Source: an uncultured Eubacteriales bacterium (GTDB taxonomy: Bacteria; Bacillota; Clostridia; Oscillospirales; Acutalibacteraceae). From it: 6,405 nucleotides of DNA. Where the stretch lies: positions 1 through 6,405 of the forward strand of contig CABQAC010000130.1 of assembly GCA_902462035.1 (NCBI GenBank). Direction: 5' to 3'. Positions 1 through 5,807 of this stretch are shown one piece after another. Made by a program: the position numbers and the translations under genes. The notes below the pieces were generated by a model. It searched no databases. It saw only the letters and a program-made list of their open reading frames with translations, and was not told where the DNA came from. Within the stretch, counting starts at the first letter, position 1. Every line of letters starts with the position of its first letter.

Positions 1-21
1 GATGGCGCGGGCCTTTTTTGA
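1..21. terminator. Possible terminator half at the window edge
   Basis: A GC-rich block GGCGCGGGCC is followed by T6 on the plus strand. On the minus strand this is A6 then GGCCCGCGCC, about 15 bases after the stop codon of the hydrolase gene. It looks like one arm of a bidirectional intrinsic terminator whose other arm lies outside the window. Only a 3-bp stem can be formed from the visible bases, so the call rests on position and on the T-run. Confidence 0.35.
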
Positions 22-32
22 CAAATTGTTTT

Positions 33-2579
33 TTATAAGGCGCGCAGGGTAATCACATCGCCCTTTTGGGTATTCATCTCCAAAAGTTCCGAACCGGCCT
101 TGACCGCTTTGCCGCCGTTGACCGAAACGGTCATCCCCTTTTCGTAGGGGCAGCGCACCCGCAGGGTATTGCCCAGGTCGGACGTAATGGATACCTGGCC
201 GATTTTGCCGTCCACACATTCGCTTTCCACCCGGAAACCGCCCTTGGCAAACAGCTTAAAGCGGGCATTCCACCCGTCGGGCAGCGCGGGGAACAAATGG
301 AGCACGCCGTCTTTTTCCGGGCTGCCGCCGGCCGATTGCAGCAGTCCCTGCTGAATGGCGGTGGCGCAGTTGCCCAGCCGCTGGGCGCTCATGGCGTTGA
401 CCCCTTCGCGGGAGGTCAGGCGGTTTTCGAACACCGGGGTCCGCCCGTTGTCGCTGTAGTTGCAGTATTCCAAATCCGCATTGATGCAGTTGAGCTGGTT
501 CACGATCTGGGCGCCCATCTCGTTTTTCTTGCCAAGGTGGGCCAGCACGCGCCCGGCGCTGGACATTTCCGAAACCATCTCCACACTGGTAGGGCTGTTC
601 TGTTTCATCTTCATATCCATCCACCGCTGGCCGGTCTGGTACAGGTCCGGGTCGGTGTACTGGGTTTCCTGGGTACACATGTCGCAGAAGCGGGCGGGGT
701 TCGTGAAGATACTGGCAATGAAATGGTCGGTGGGGTCGTGGGCGCTGATTTCGTAAGTGCCCACCGCGTTGACCCACACGGGCTTTTCCTTGTCGAACGC
801 GTCGTTTTTAAAGTCCGGGTGCGCGGTGGTGGGCAAGGGCGCCAGCTTGTCGAGCATCTCCTGCCACAGGGGAATTTTATCCTCGTCCACCCCAAGCTCC
901 TGCGCCGCGCGGATTGCCATGGGGAAAATGGCATGCATGGCCAGCAGGGATTCCATCGAGTCCTTGGAGCCGTAGTAGTTTTCGCCGCAGTTGGTGCCGT
1001 AGATATGGTAGCGGCCGTCCTCGTCCAGGCGGATGTTTTTATAATTGCGGAAGAACTCCGCGATCCCGCTGATGATGGGATATCCATTTTCCTTTAAGTA
1101 TAATTTATCTCCGCTATACTGGTAGTATTCCCAGAAGGTATAAGCCACGCCCACCTGGCTGCCCATCATATGGGTCACGGCGGCATACAGGCCGCGGTCC
1201 TTCACCTTCAGCTCGCCTTTTTCCCAGTACTTGACGCCGATAAAATTCCAGCGCGCCTCGTGGGGGCGTTTTTTCAGCGCCAGTTTCCAAAACTCCTCGC
1301 TTTTTTCGCTCCAGGGCTTGCGCTCCAGCATCAGGTCGCTCATTTCCTTGGCCAAATGGTCGGGCAGCACCTCGGGCCCGTCAAATCCCATGGTTTCGGG
1401 GATAAAAAGACCCTCGCTGTCCCATTGCTGCTTGGCGTAAATCTGCAGCCGGTCGCGCATCAGATTGTACATGGAAAAATAGGGCATGACCAGCTCGTAA
1501 TGGCCGGACGCCATAATGGGGTTATAGTACAGCGACAGGTTGTTCCACCACTGCATGGCGCCCCAAAGCCGCGGGTCGCCCCGGGTCAGGAACAGCATGC
1601 CGCCGTAGTTGGGCGGGTATTTTCCGTTTTTGGAGCACGCGCCCATCACGTACATAAAGTACTGGTAATGGGTCTCCACCAGCTCCGCGTCGCTGTTGCC
1701 CCACAGTTCGATGTAGGATTTTTCCCAGAACGCGGCCCATACCTTTTCGGTTTGCTCCTGCAGCTGCTTTTTGCCGATGAGCGCCGCGCGGGTGGCAATG
1801 CCGGCGGCGGTTTCGGGCACGTCGCGGGTGCGGTCAAAGGTGGCGTAGCTGGCCACGTAAATGTCGAATTCCCCGGCCGTGGGCTCCACGCACAGGCGGA
1901 TTTCACGCTCGGTCTCCATGCCCAACACGGGCACATGGCGGCCTTCCACCCCAAAATGCTCGCCGCCGGATTCGTTGTTAAACCGCACCTTGGCGGGCTT
2001 GCCAACCACCTTGACGGCAACGGCGCTGGCGCAGTAATAGTCGTCCTCGGTAAAGGTCTGGGTCAGCACGATGACGTCGTCGATCACTTTAAAAGACGAA
2101 ACCGCCAGATGGCTGTTGTGCTGAACCTCCATATCCCGCAGGTTTTTCAGCTTGATGGAAATGCTTTCGGGCGCTTTGCGGCCGTCTTCAACCGTAAAGC
2201 AGAAGGCGTCCAGCCCTTCGCAGGCGAAAAAGGAGGTTTTGGTTTCGGCTGTCTGGATCGTGCCCTTTGCCCGGTATAAATCCAGGTGCTGCACCGTATC
2301 CGGCCCAAACAGGTCGTCGGAATAGTTGGCGAAGTCGATATCCACAAAAGCGCAGCCGTAGCCATAGTCGGTGTGGCGGTCGTTAAAACTGTTGGTATAA
2401 CTATCGTTGCCGTACACGTCGCAGCGGTTGACCTGCATCTTGATTGCCGTTGGGGAGGTCCATACCAGCGACGCCATCACGCCGTTGCCCAGCGGGAGCC
2501 CGCCCTCGCTGCGTTTGGCCGTTCCCTGGTAGTGCAGGTCGGCGCGGGAAACGATTTTTTTGATATCTGGTTTATCCAT
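33..2579 (-). CDS. GH95-like glycoside hydrolase with DUF5703-type N-terminal domain
   Basis: This 848-aa protein is a probable inverting exo-glycosidase of the six-hairpin (alpha/alpha)6-barrel class related to GH95, whose known members release L-fucose or L-galactose from glycans. The exact sugar cannot be read from the sequence. Residues 28-40 (LPLGNGVMASLVW) and NRCDVY (51-56) match the N-terminal beta-sandwich signature (G-LP-GNG--A--VW ... D) of GH95/DUF5703 proteins. Residues about 341-365 (MQWWNNLSLYYNP, ASGHYEL) and 528-548 (GTNCGENYYGSKD) are the barrel segments corresponding to active-site loops. Residues about 760-770 (LHLFPALPDGW), then GGFRVE, are the typical GH95 C-terminal sandwich. 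The reading frame is open further upstream to 2684, but I chose the ATG at 2579. It has AAAGGAG ten bases upstream, and a promoter at 2622-2650 starts transcription downstream of the longer start. There is no signal peptide, so the enzyme is probably cytoplasmic and acts on imported oligosaccharides. No transporter or other sugar gene is visible nearby. The family call is fairly sure; the substrate is unknown. Confidence 0.85.
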   Translation of the reverse strand: MDKPDIKKIVSRADLHYQGTAKRSEGGLPLGNGVMASLVWTSPTAIKMQVNRCDVYGNDSYTNSFNDRHTDYGYGCAFVDIDFANYSDDLFGPDTVQHLDLYRAKGTIQTAETKTSFFACEGLDAFCFTVEDGRKAPESISIKLKNLRDMEVQHNSHLAVSSFKVIDDVIVLTQTFTEDDYYCASAVAVKVVGKPAKVRFNNESGGEHFGVEGRHVPVLGMETEREIRLCVEPTAGEFDIYVASYATFDRTRDVPETAAGIATRAALIGKKQLQEQTEKVWAAFWEKSYIELWGNSDAELVETHYQYFMYVMGACSKNGKYPPNYGGMLFLTRGDPRLWGAMQWWNNLSLYYNPIMASGHYELVMPYFSMYNLMRDRLQIYAKQQWDSEGLFIPETMGFDGPEVLPDHLAKEMSDLMLERKPWSEKSEEFWKLALKKRPHEARWNFIGVKYWEKGELKVKDRGLYAAVTHMMGSQVGVAYTFWEYYQYSGDKLYLKENGYPIISGIAEFFRNYKNIRLDEDGRYHIYGTNCGENYYGSKDSMESLLAMHAIFPMAIRAAQELGVDEDKIPLWQEMLDKLAPLPTTAHPDFKNDAFDKEKPVWVNAVGTYEISAHDPTDHFIASIFTNPARFCDMCTQETQYTDPDLYQTGQRWMDMKMKQNSPTSVEMVSEMSSAGRVLAHLGKKNEMGAQIVNQLNCINADLEYCNYSDNGRTPVFENRLTSREGVNAMSAQRLGNCATAIQQGLLQSAGGSPEKDGVLHLFPALPDGWNARFKLFAKGGFRVESECVDGKIGQVSITSDLGNTLRVRCPYEKGMTVSVNGGKAVKAGSELLEMNTQKGDVITLRAL

Positions 2580-2621
2580 CCTGTCCGCTCTCCTTTGCGC
2601 AAAACGCATGGTTTTTTCTTC

Positions 2622-2650
2622 ATTGTATCTCCCAAACGGGGGGATGTCTA
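2622..2650 (-). promoter_or_regulatory. Sigma-A-type promoter of the GH95-like gene
   Basis: On the minus strand, TAGACA (2645-2650) and TACAAT (2622-2627) are separated by exactly 17 bases; each is one base from consensus. The predicted transcript starts near 2615, giving a leader of about 36 bases before the ATG at 2579. This rules against the upstream in-frame starts at 2684 and 2660 and makes the one at 2609 nearly leaderless. Confidence 0.55.
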
Positions 2651-2697
2651 GTAGTTTCATGACTTTCGGCCGCAAATTCCACAAAAAACCGGTTCGG

Positions 2698-2716
2698 CGT
2701 GTTGATTTTTCACACG
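2698..2716. repeat. Small inverted repeat between two minus-strand genes
   Basis: CGTGT and ACACG face each other across a 9-base AT-rich centre, midway between the stop of the 197-aa gene and the hydrolase promoter. On the minus strand the U-run does not follow the stem directly, so it is a poor terminator. It could be an operator upstream of the hydrolase promoter or have no role. Confidence 0.2.
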
Positions 2717-2761
2717 ATGCGCCAAAACAGGAGGCAGCACGGATTGCCGCTTATTGGGGTG

Positions 2762-3355
2762 TTACTCGTTCCGAAGGTAAAGGGAAACCAGGTCGGACGG
2801 ATAGGCGCCCGCCTGCACAAAAGCCCGCCGCACCGCCTGATTAACAGGGCCGGGCTCGCTGCCGCAGCAAGCGGCCAGGGACGCGCAGCACTGGGCTAGG
2901 TGGCGCCCGTAAAGCGCCGGTGGGCAGGCCGTTTTGTAAAGGCCGTAGGCGCCGCCCGCGCTCCTTGCCAGGTTGACGTATTGCTGGGCGATGCAGGATT
3001 TGCGCAGCCGCCGGTGGGTATACGAAAAAGGCTGCGCGCTGCGGCATACGGCGTAAATTTGAATGGGATAGTCCGCCTGCAGCGTGAGCAATACCTGCCC
3101 AACGGCGGCAGACAGCCTGTTTGGCTCGGTTAAAACAAACCCGCGCTTCCCGTTTTTTTTGACCATTCGCTCCAACGTGTAATACAGCATGGTCTGGAAT
3201 AGGTTCAGGTCGTACTGGCTGGCCAATTCGGCAATTTCGTTTGGCGTAGCGTCAATACAGACGTTTTGCGCGCGGGAGGCAATCATGATTTGACTGGCCT
3301 GTCTCGCCTTGGGATCCTGGGCAAAGGACGGCAGTTGAAAATCGGTAAAATCCAT
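2762..3355 (-). CDS. Hypothetical protein, cysteine-rich C-terminal half
   Basis: I do not recognise this 197-aa protein. It has no signal peptide and no convincing membrane segment, so it is presumably cytoplasmic. The N-terminal third is mostly polar; residues about 40-65 (around EIAELASQYDLNLFQTMLYY) look helical. The C-terminal half is rich in alanine and cysteine, including two CC pairs at 156-157 and 163-164 within one short helix-like stretch, plus single cysteines before them. The spacing does not match a standard zinc finger or iron-sulphur motif. The ATG at 3355 has only a G-rich stretch (GGGGGC) as a possible ribosome binding site, but a good promoter lies just upstream at 3406-3434. 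It is transcribed divergently from the XRE regulator gene, the usual arrangement for a regulator and its target. Downstream, the hydrolase has its own promoter, so this gene is probably monocistronic. Confidence 0.7.
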   Translation of the reverse strand: MDFTDFQLPSFAQDPKARQASQIMIASRAQNVCIDATPNEIAELASQYDLNLFQTMLYYTLERMVKKNGKRGFVLTEPNRLSAAVGQVLLTLQADYPIQIYAVCRSAQPFSYTHRRLRKSCIAQQYVNLARSAGGAYGLYKTACPPALYGRHLAQCCASLAACCGSEPGPVNQAVRRAFVQAGAYPSDLVSLYLRNE

Positions 3356-3405
3356 GCAACAGCCCCCATTCCTAATTTAATTATATTTTTTTATCTTCTA
3401 TCAAA

Positions 3406-3434
3406 ATTATAGTGTATTTAATTACATATTTCAA
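3406..3434 (-). promoter_or_regulatory. Sigma-A-type promoter of the 197-aa gene
   Basis: On the minus strand, TTGAAA (3429-3434) lies 17 bases from a perfect TATAAT (3406-3411). Transcription should start near 3399, about 44 bases before the ATG at 3355. The -35 box almost abuts the inverted repeat at 3437-3465, so a protein bound there could block or assist this promoter. Confidence 0.6.
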
Positions 3435-3436
3435 CG

Positions 3437-3465
3437 GAAAATAACATTAACAATAAATTATTTTC
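3437..3465. promoter_or_regulatory. Inverted repeat, candidate operator of the XRE regulator
   Basis: GAAAATAA (3437-3444) and TTATTTTC (3458-3465) are perfect inverted copies with a 13-base centre. The site lies in the gap between the divergent unknown gene and the XRE gene, beside the minus-strand -35 box and across the plus-strand promoter. HTH dimers of this family often bind such sites and repress their own gene. The AT-richness of the region raises the chance of coincidence. Confidence 0.4.
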
Positions 3466-3475
3466 AATGTATCTT
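3447..3475 (+). promoter_or_regulatory. Weak candidate promoter of the XRE gene
   Basis: TTAACA (3447-3452) and TATCTT (3470-3475) are spaced by 17 bases and match consensus at five and four of six positions. Transcription would start near 3482, about 39 bases before the TTG start and downstream of the in-frame ATG at 3467. TATAAC at 3488-3493 is an alternative -10 box without a good -35 partner. Confidence 0.3.
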
Positions 3476-3520
3476 CATTTAAATCAATATAACATATTTA
3501 TTTGTAGGGGGGGTGAAGTC

Positions 3521-3889
3521 TTGAAAGATGACAAAAATTCGGAAGAACCGTGTATCACAAATGGCGCACAGTTTTTACGTGAACGTTTAACCCAATTGGT
3601 GACCCAAAAAGATGTCTCTGCGTACTCTATTTCTTATTCTTTAGGTAACAGCAATGGCTATATCAATTCGATTCTTTCAGGGCGCGCGCTTCCCAAAATG
3701 GGGCAGTTCTTTAAAATTTGCGATTACTTTGGGATTACGCCCCAAGAATTTTTCGATCCGAACCTGCACAACCCCACAAAGGTCCGCCAGGCGGCCCAAT
3801 TGCTAGAAACCCTGACCGACGAAGAGCTGGACGCGTTTATTTTGCTGCTGCAAAAATTTAAGGAACGCAACCCCAATACCGCCCCGTAA
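3521..3889 (+). CDS. XRE-family HTH transcriptional regulator
   Basis: This is a 122-aa DNA-binding regulator of the XRE (Cro/C1-type helix-turn-helix) family. Residues about 18-78 form the HTH domain: FLRERLTQL (first helix), SAYSISYSLGNSNGYINSIL (turn and recognition helices), GRALPKMGQFFKICDYFGI and the typical end TPQEFF. A C-terminal helical piece (about 88-115, LLETLTDEELDAFILLLQKF) is the kind that dimerises in short Firmicutes regulators of this type. I chose the TTG at 3521, because the G-rich site AGGGGGGG ends about 7 bases upstream of it. The in-frame ATG at 3467 has no ribosome binding site and probably lies upstream of the transcript start. The gene is divergent from the 197-aa unknown gene, with a candidate operator between them, so autoregulation and control of the neighbour are plausible inferences. 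No phage or toxin gene is adjacent. Confidence 0.85.
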   Translation: MKDDKNSEEPCITNGAQFLRERLTQLVTQKDVSAYSISYSLGNSNGYINSILSGRALPKMGQFFKICDYFGITPQEFFDPNLHNPTKVRQAAQLLETLTDEELDAFILLLQKFKERNPNTAP

Positions 3890-3905
3890 CGCGCGGCGGA
3901 ATAAA

Positions 3906-3976
3906 GGCATAAAAACACCCCCTCGGTTAGTTTCAGTATACCATACTGTCTAACTTTGGGGGTGCTGTTCAATGCC
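3906..3976. repeat. 71-bp palindromic element with IS3/IS150-like arms; possible terminator
   Basis: Nested inverted arms run inward: GGCAT/ATGCC, CACCCCC/GGGGGTG (3916-3922 and 3958-3964), GTTAG/CTAAC and AGTAT/ATACT around a 3-base centre. On the minus strand the right-hand arm reads TGAACAGCACCCCC then AAAGTTAGACAG. From memory this resembles the terminal repeats of IS150-group IS3 elements, which carry CCCC and GTTAGAC blocks. The other arm has the same two blocks, as if both IS ends were joined with no transposase between them. Read on the minus strand, the stem is followed by TTTTT, so it may also end the transcript of the secreted-protein operon. I see no clear target-site duplication. 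Confidence 0.5.
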
Positions 3977-4035
3977 CTGGCAACCCATAATATCATTCTG
4001 CGGTTTTTGCCTCTGCTAACCGATTAACTTTTTCA

Positions 4036-4073
4036 ATCCATGGCGCACCTGACGCGTCAAGTACGCCATGGAT
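4036..4073. repeat. 38-bp near-perfect palindrome across the end of the secreted-protein gene
   Basis: ATCCATGGCG (4036-4045) and CGCCATGGAT (4064-4073) are perfect inverted 10-mers around an inner palindrome TGACGCGTCA (4050-4059). Over the whole 38 bases only two of 19 pairs fail to match. It covers the last codons and stop of the minus-strand gene. No T-run follows on either side, so it is not a standard terminator. It could be a protein-binding site, an mRNA 3'-end protecting hairpin, or an inverted duplication. Confidence 0.6.
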
Positions 4074-4833
4074 AAGGAATCTCCAGTTGCAAAACTTTAC
4101 CATCATCAAAAGTAACCGCCACTTTGCTATAAATATCGAAATTATATTCTCCAATCTCTTTGTAAATGGTTTGGTCAGAGTTATATAACGTATAAGGTTG
4201 TTGCGAGGACGGATAGGAATATGCGGCAGAACATCCCTTTGTAGGTTCCCAAATATATTGGCGAGACCATATTCCCATTTCCAATTTGGTCGCCATATGA
4301 CCTGGGTATTGATCCCCCAAAAGAGTTACGGTACAACTTACAATTCTTCCGTATAAAGCGCCCCCGACGATCTGCGGCGGATTCTCCGTCCAAGTTTGAT
4401 AATCTGTTTGAATGTTCACAAAAATATTCTTCCAGCTTAGGTTTTTATAATTGGTACCATTATACGGTCCAATTAAGTCGTCCGGTATGATAATTTCAGG
4501 AGGATCGCTTCTATATATCCCAATCGCGTTTCGGACACGCTCAATCGTCTGTGAACCGTCCGAATAGTACGTTACACTTTTAATCTGGTCAATATAACCT
4601 TCTCCTGACGGATCGATTAACATTCGGCTCCTATCGCCGTCTTGACGAAATGGTTCATTCAGCGCTTGCAAAAGAGTATTGGTATCTGTCGCCACCAAAT
4701 ACCGAACGCGCTCGATAATGTACGGCGATTCTGGCTGTTCCGCGCTTACAGCTGTGAACGAAACGGCAAGCGTTAATACAGTCAACACACAGGAAATTAG
4801 CCTTCTCGGGAACAAAACTTTCTTGTTTTTCAT
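4057..4833 (-). CDS. Secreted protein of unknown function
   Basis: This 258-aa protein has a clear Sec signal peptide: basic start (MKNKKVLFPRR), hydrophobic core about 12-28 and signal peptidase I site VSA at 29-31. No anchor, LPxTG motif or second membrane segment is seen, so the mature protein of about 227 aa is probably released or loosely held at the envelope. I do not recognise a domain. The mature part is rich in Tyr, Ile, Thr and short beta-like stretches, for example YIDQIKSVTYYSDGSQTIERV, with only two cysteines. AGGAGG at 4843-4848, overlapping the stop codon of the lipoprotein gene, lies nine bases before the ATG at 4833. The intergenic gap is 13 bases, so the two genes are almost certainly co-transcribed and probably translationally coupled. 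Base composition is clearly more AT-rich than the hydrolase gene. Confidence 0.8.
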   Translation of the reverse strand: MKNKKVLFPRRLISCVLTVLTLAVSFTAVSAEQPESPYIIERVRYLVATDTNTLLQALNEPFRQDGDRSRMLIDPSGEGYIDQIKSVTYYSDGSQTIERVRNAIGIYRSDPPEIIIPDDLIGPYNGTNYKNLSWKNIFVNIQTDYQTWTENPPQIVGGALYGRIVSCTVTLLGDQYPGHMATKLEMGIWSRQYIWEPTKGCSAAYSYPSSQQPYTLYNSDQTIYKEIGEYNFDIYSKVAVTFDDGKVLQLEIPYPWRT

Positions 4834-4846
4834 TCATTGATCCCTC

Positions 4847-5488
4847 CTATTTTGAAGCGTCTGTATTCTGTTTTTCCTGGGCTTTCGCCATAATGACCGC
4901 CGGAGCGTTTTGGATATTCAGCAGCGTCTGTCCCCGTACCGATTTGGGTTCCATGGAAATGGTTCCAAGCGGCCTGCTTCGTTCCGCGTCATTTCCGCTA
5001 TTCCGCATAAAATACTCCTCCACGATTTCATGCGGTATATCTGCCAGTGTTTTTTCCGATTTCCAGGTAAAATTTTGCAGTTCCAAATCTGGGCACAACT
5101 TCTCCTCTACGGACTTTTGAAAGGCCGTTTCATCGACATCCGTCCCAAAATTCAGGGTGATTCCTATCAAACCCACCTGCAAATTTTGATATTGTTCAAA
5201 AAAAGATAATGTTACGGTCGCCGTTAATCCCAGAATCTTTATCGTATCGGGCAACGCTAGATTCACTTCCTGAAACGGCCCGCGGGCCGTTTCGCCGCTC
5301 ATTTCCTGCCGCTCCACTCCATCCGCGGAGATGCCCAATGCCGATAAGCATTCCGCCTCCGACATTCCCCAATTGATCTCCTCAATGGGACACGGCACTC
5401 CGCCATACGTCTCCTGCCGGACCGGCCCTTGGGCACAGGAAGAAAGCGCGACAACAAAAACCAGAAGCAAGACAATCCATTTTTTCAC
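4847..5488 (-). CDS. Putative lipoprotein
   Basis: This 213-aa lipoprotein is probably anchored to the outer face of the membrane. The signal sequence MKKWIVLLLVFVVALSSC ends in lipobox LSSC with the lipidated cysteine at residue 18. I chose the GTG at 5488 because GAGGG lies six bases upstream and the product starts with a textbook lipoprotein signal. The frame stays open to a GTG at 5533, but that start lacks a binding site and would put 15 extra residues before the signal. Residues 40-52 (WGMSEAECLSALG) resemble the W/R-GMS-xEV-xxxLG motif seen near the mature N-terminus of several small lipoproteins; this does not give a function. The rest alternates beta-like and charged segments and ends in a polar tail. 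It is the first full-length gene of the operon with the secreted protein, behind a leader ORF. The two may work together at the cell surface, but that is inference. Confidence 0.8.
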   Translation of the reverse strand: MKKWIVLLLVFVVALSSCAQGPVRQETYGGVPCPIEEINWGMSEAECLSALGISADGVERQEMSGETARGPFQEVNLALPDTIKILGLTATVTLSFFEQYQNLQVGLIGITLNFGTDVDETAFQKSVEEKLCPDLELQNFTWKSEKTLADIPHEIVEEYFMRNSGNDAERSRPLGTISMEPKSVRGQTLLNIQNAPAVIMAKAQEKQNTDASK

Positions 5489-5505
5489 AGAACACCCTCG
5501 CTTCC

Positions 5506-5553
5506 CTAATATTTTCGTTGGAAAACGCACCACTTGATAACAGTTTTTACCAT
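5506..5553 (-). CDS. Candidate 15-aa leader ORF upstream of the lipoprotein gene
   Basis: The ATG at 5553 is preceded at five bases by GGAGG (5559-5563), the strongest ribosome binding site in this operon. It opens a short frame MVKTVIKWCVFQRKY ending in TAG at 5506-5508, 17 bases before the lipoprotein GTG and in a different frame. It lies inside the predicted 5' leader of about 109 bases. It may feed ribosomes to the weaker GTG start or act as a sensing/attenuation peptide. No run of one amino acid codon or attenuator hairpin is evident, so its role is open. Confidence 0.45.
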   Translation of the reverse strand: MVKTVIKWCVFQRKY

Positions 5554-5598
5554 TTATTCCTCCACACGGGAATCATCTCCTTCTATTATTTTTCTTTT

Positions 5599-5632
5599 AT
5601 TATATTTTATCATTCGATTTATATCAGGTCAA
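5599..5632 (-). promoter_or_regulatory. Extended -10 promoter of the lipoprotein operon
   Basis: On the minus strand, TTGACC (5627-5632) and TAAAAT (5604-5609) are separated by 17 bases, and the -10 box is preceded by TG plus one base (extended -10). A perfect TATAAT at 5599-5604 overlaps its end and could serve as a second -10 with CTGATA (5622-5627), also 17 bases away. Transcription should start near 5592-5597. Confidence 0.6.
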
Positions 5633-5677
5633 CCAAAATTGAAAATTAATTACATTTATAACATCATATAGCATGAA

Positions 5678-5709
5678 AATTTTTTCGTTCTGTAAAGCAA
5701 CGAAAAATT
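5678..5709. repeat. AT-rich hairpin in the intergenic region
   Basis: AATTTTTTCGTT and AACGAAAAATT can pair over 11 bp with a one-base bulge and a 9-base loop. It lies between the coat-operon terminator and the lipoprotein promoter. The stem is mostly A-T, with no clean U-run after it on either strand. It might be a backup terminator or an operator. The stretch 5633-5677 next to it shows nothing else. Confidence 0.3.
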
Positions 5710-5717
5710 ACTCACAT

Positions 5718-5753
5718 AAAAAAAGATCAGATGCTGATATTGCATCTGATCTT
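5718..5753 (-). terminator. Rho-independent terminator of the spore-coat operon
   Basis: AAGATCAGATGC and GCATCTGATCTT form a perfect 12-bp stem with a 7-base loop; on the minus strand a run of T follows (A-run at 5718-5724 on the plus strand). It lies about 55 bases after the CotF-type stop codon and ends that transcript before the lipoprotein promoter. Confidence 0.85.
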
Positions 5754-5807
5754 CCATTATAACGGGGCAGCTGACCCCATGTTTTTATTCGGTCCTCTGC
5801 CAGCGGG

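Noticed and set aside
66..2279. Two long plus-strand open frames (66-1097 and 1170-2279) opposite the hydrolase gene
   Set aside because: They are antisense shadows of a GC-rich gene. Their translations are rich in His, Gly, Val and Ala with no recognisable domain, and neither has a good ribosome binding site. The minus-strand frame has clear family motifs at both ends.
2580..2684. Longer N-terminus of the hydrolase (extra 35 residues from 2684)
   Set aside because: No ribosome binding site stands before those starts, the extra residues fit no domain, and a well-formed promoter lies within that stretch, downstream of the first starts.
3467..3520. ATG at 3467 as the start of the XRE regulator
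   Set aside because: There is no binding site before it, the extra 18 residues do not look like part of the HTH fold, and a G-rich site lies at good distance from the TTG at 3521.
5764..5778. GGGG...CCCC inverted repeat after the CotF-type gene
   Set aside because: The 4-bp stem is short with no T-run, and the strong 12-bp terminator just beyond explains transcript ending better.
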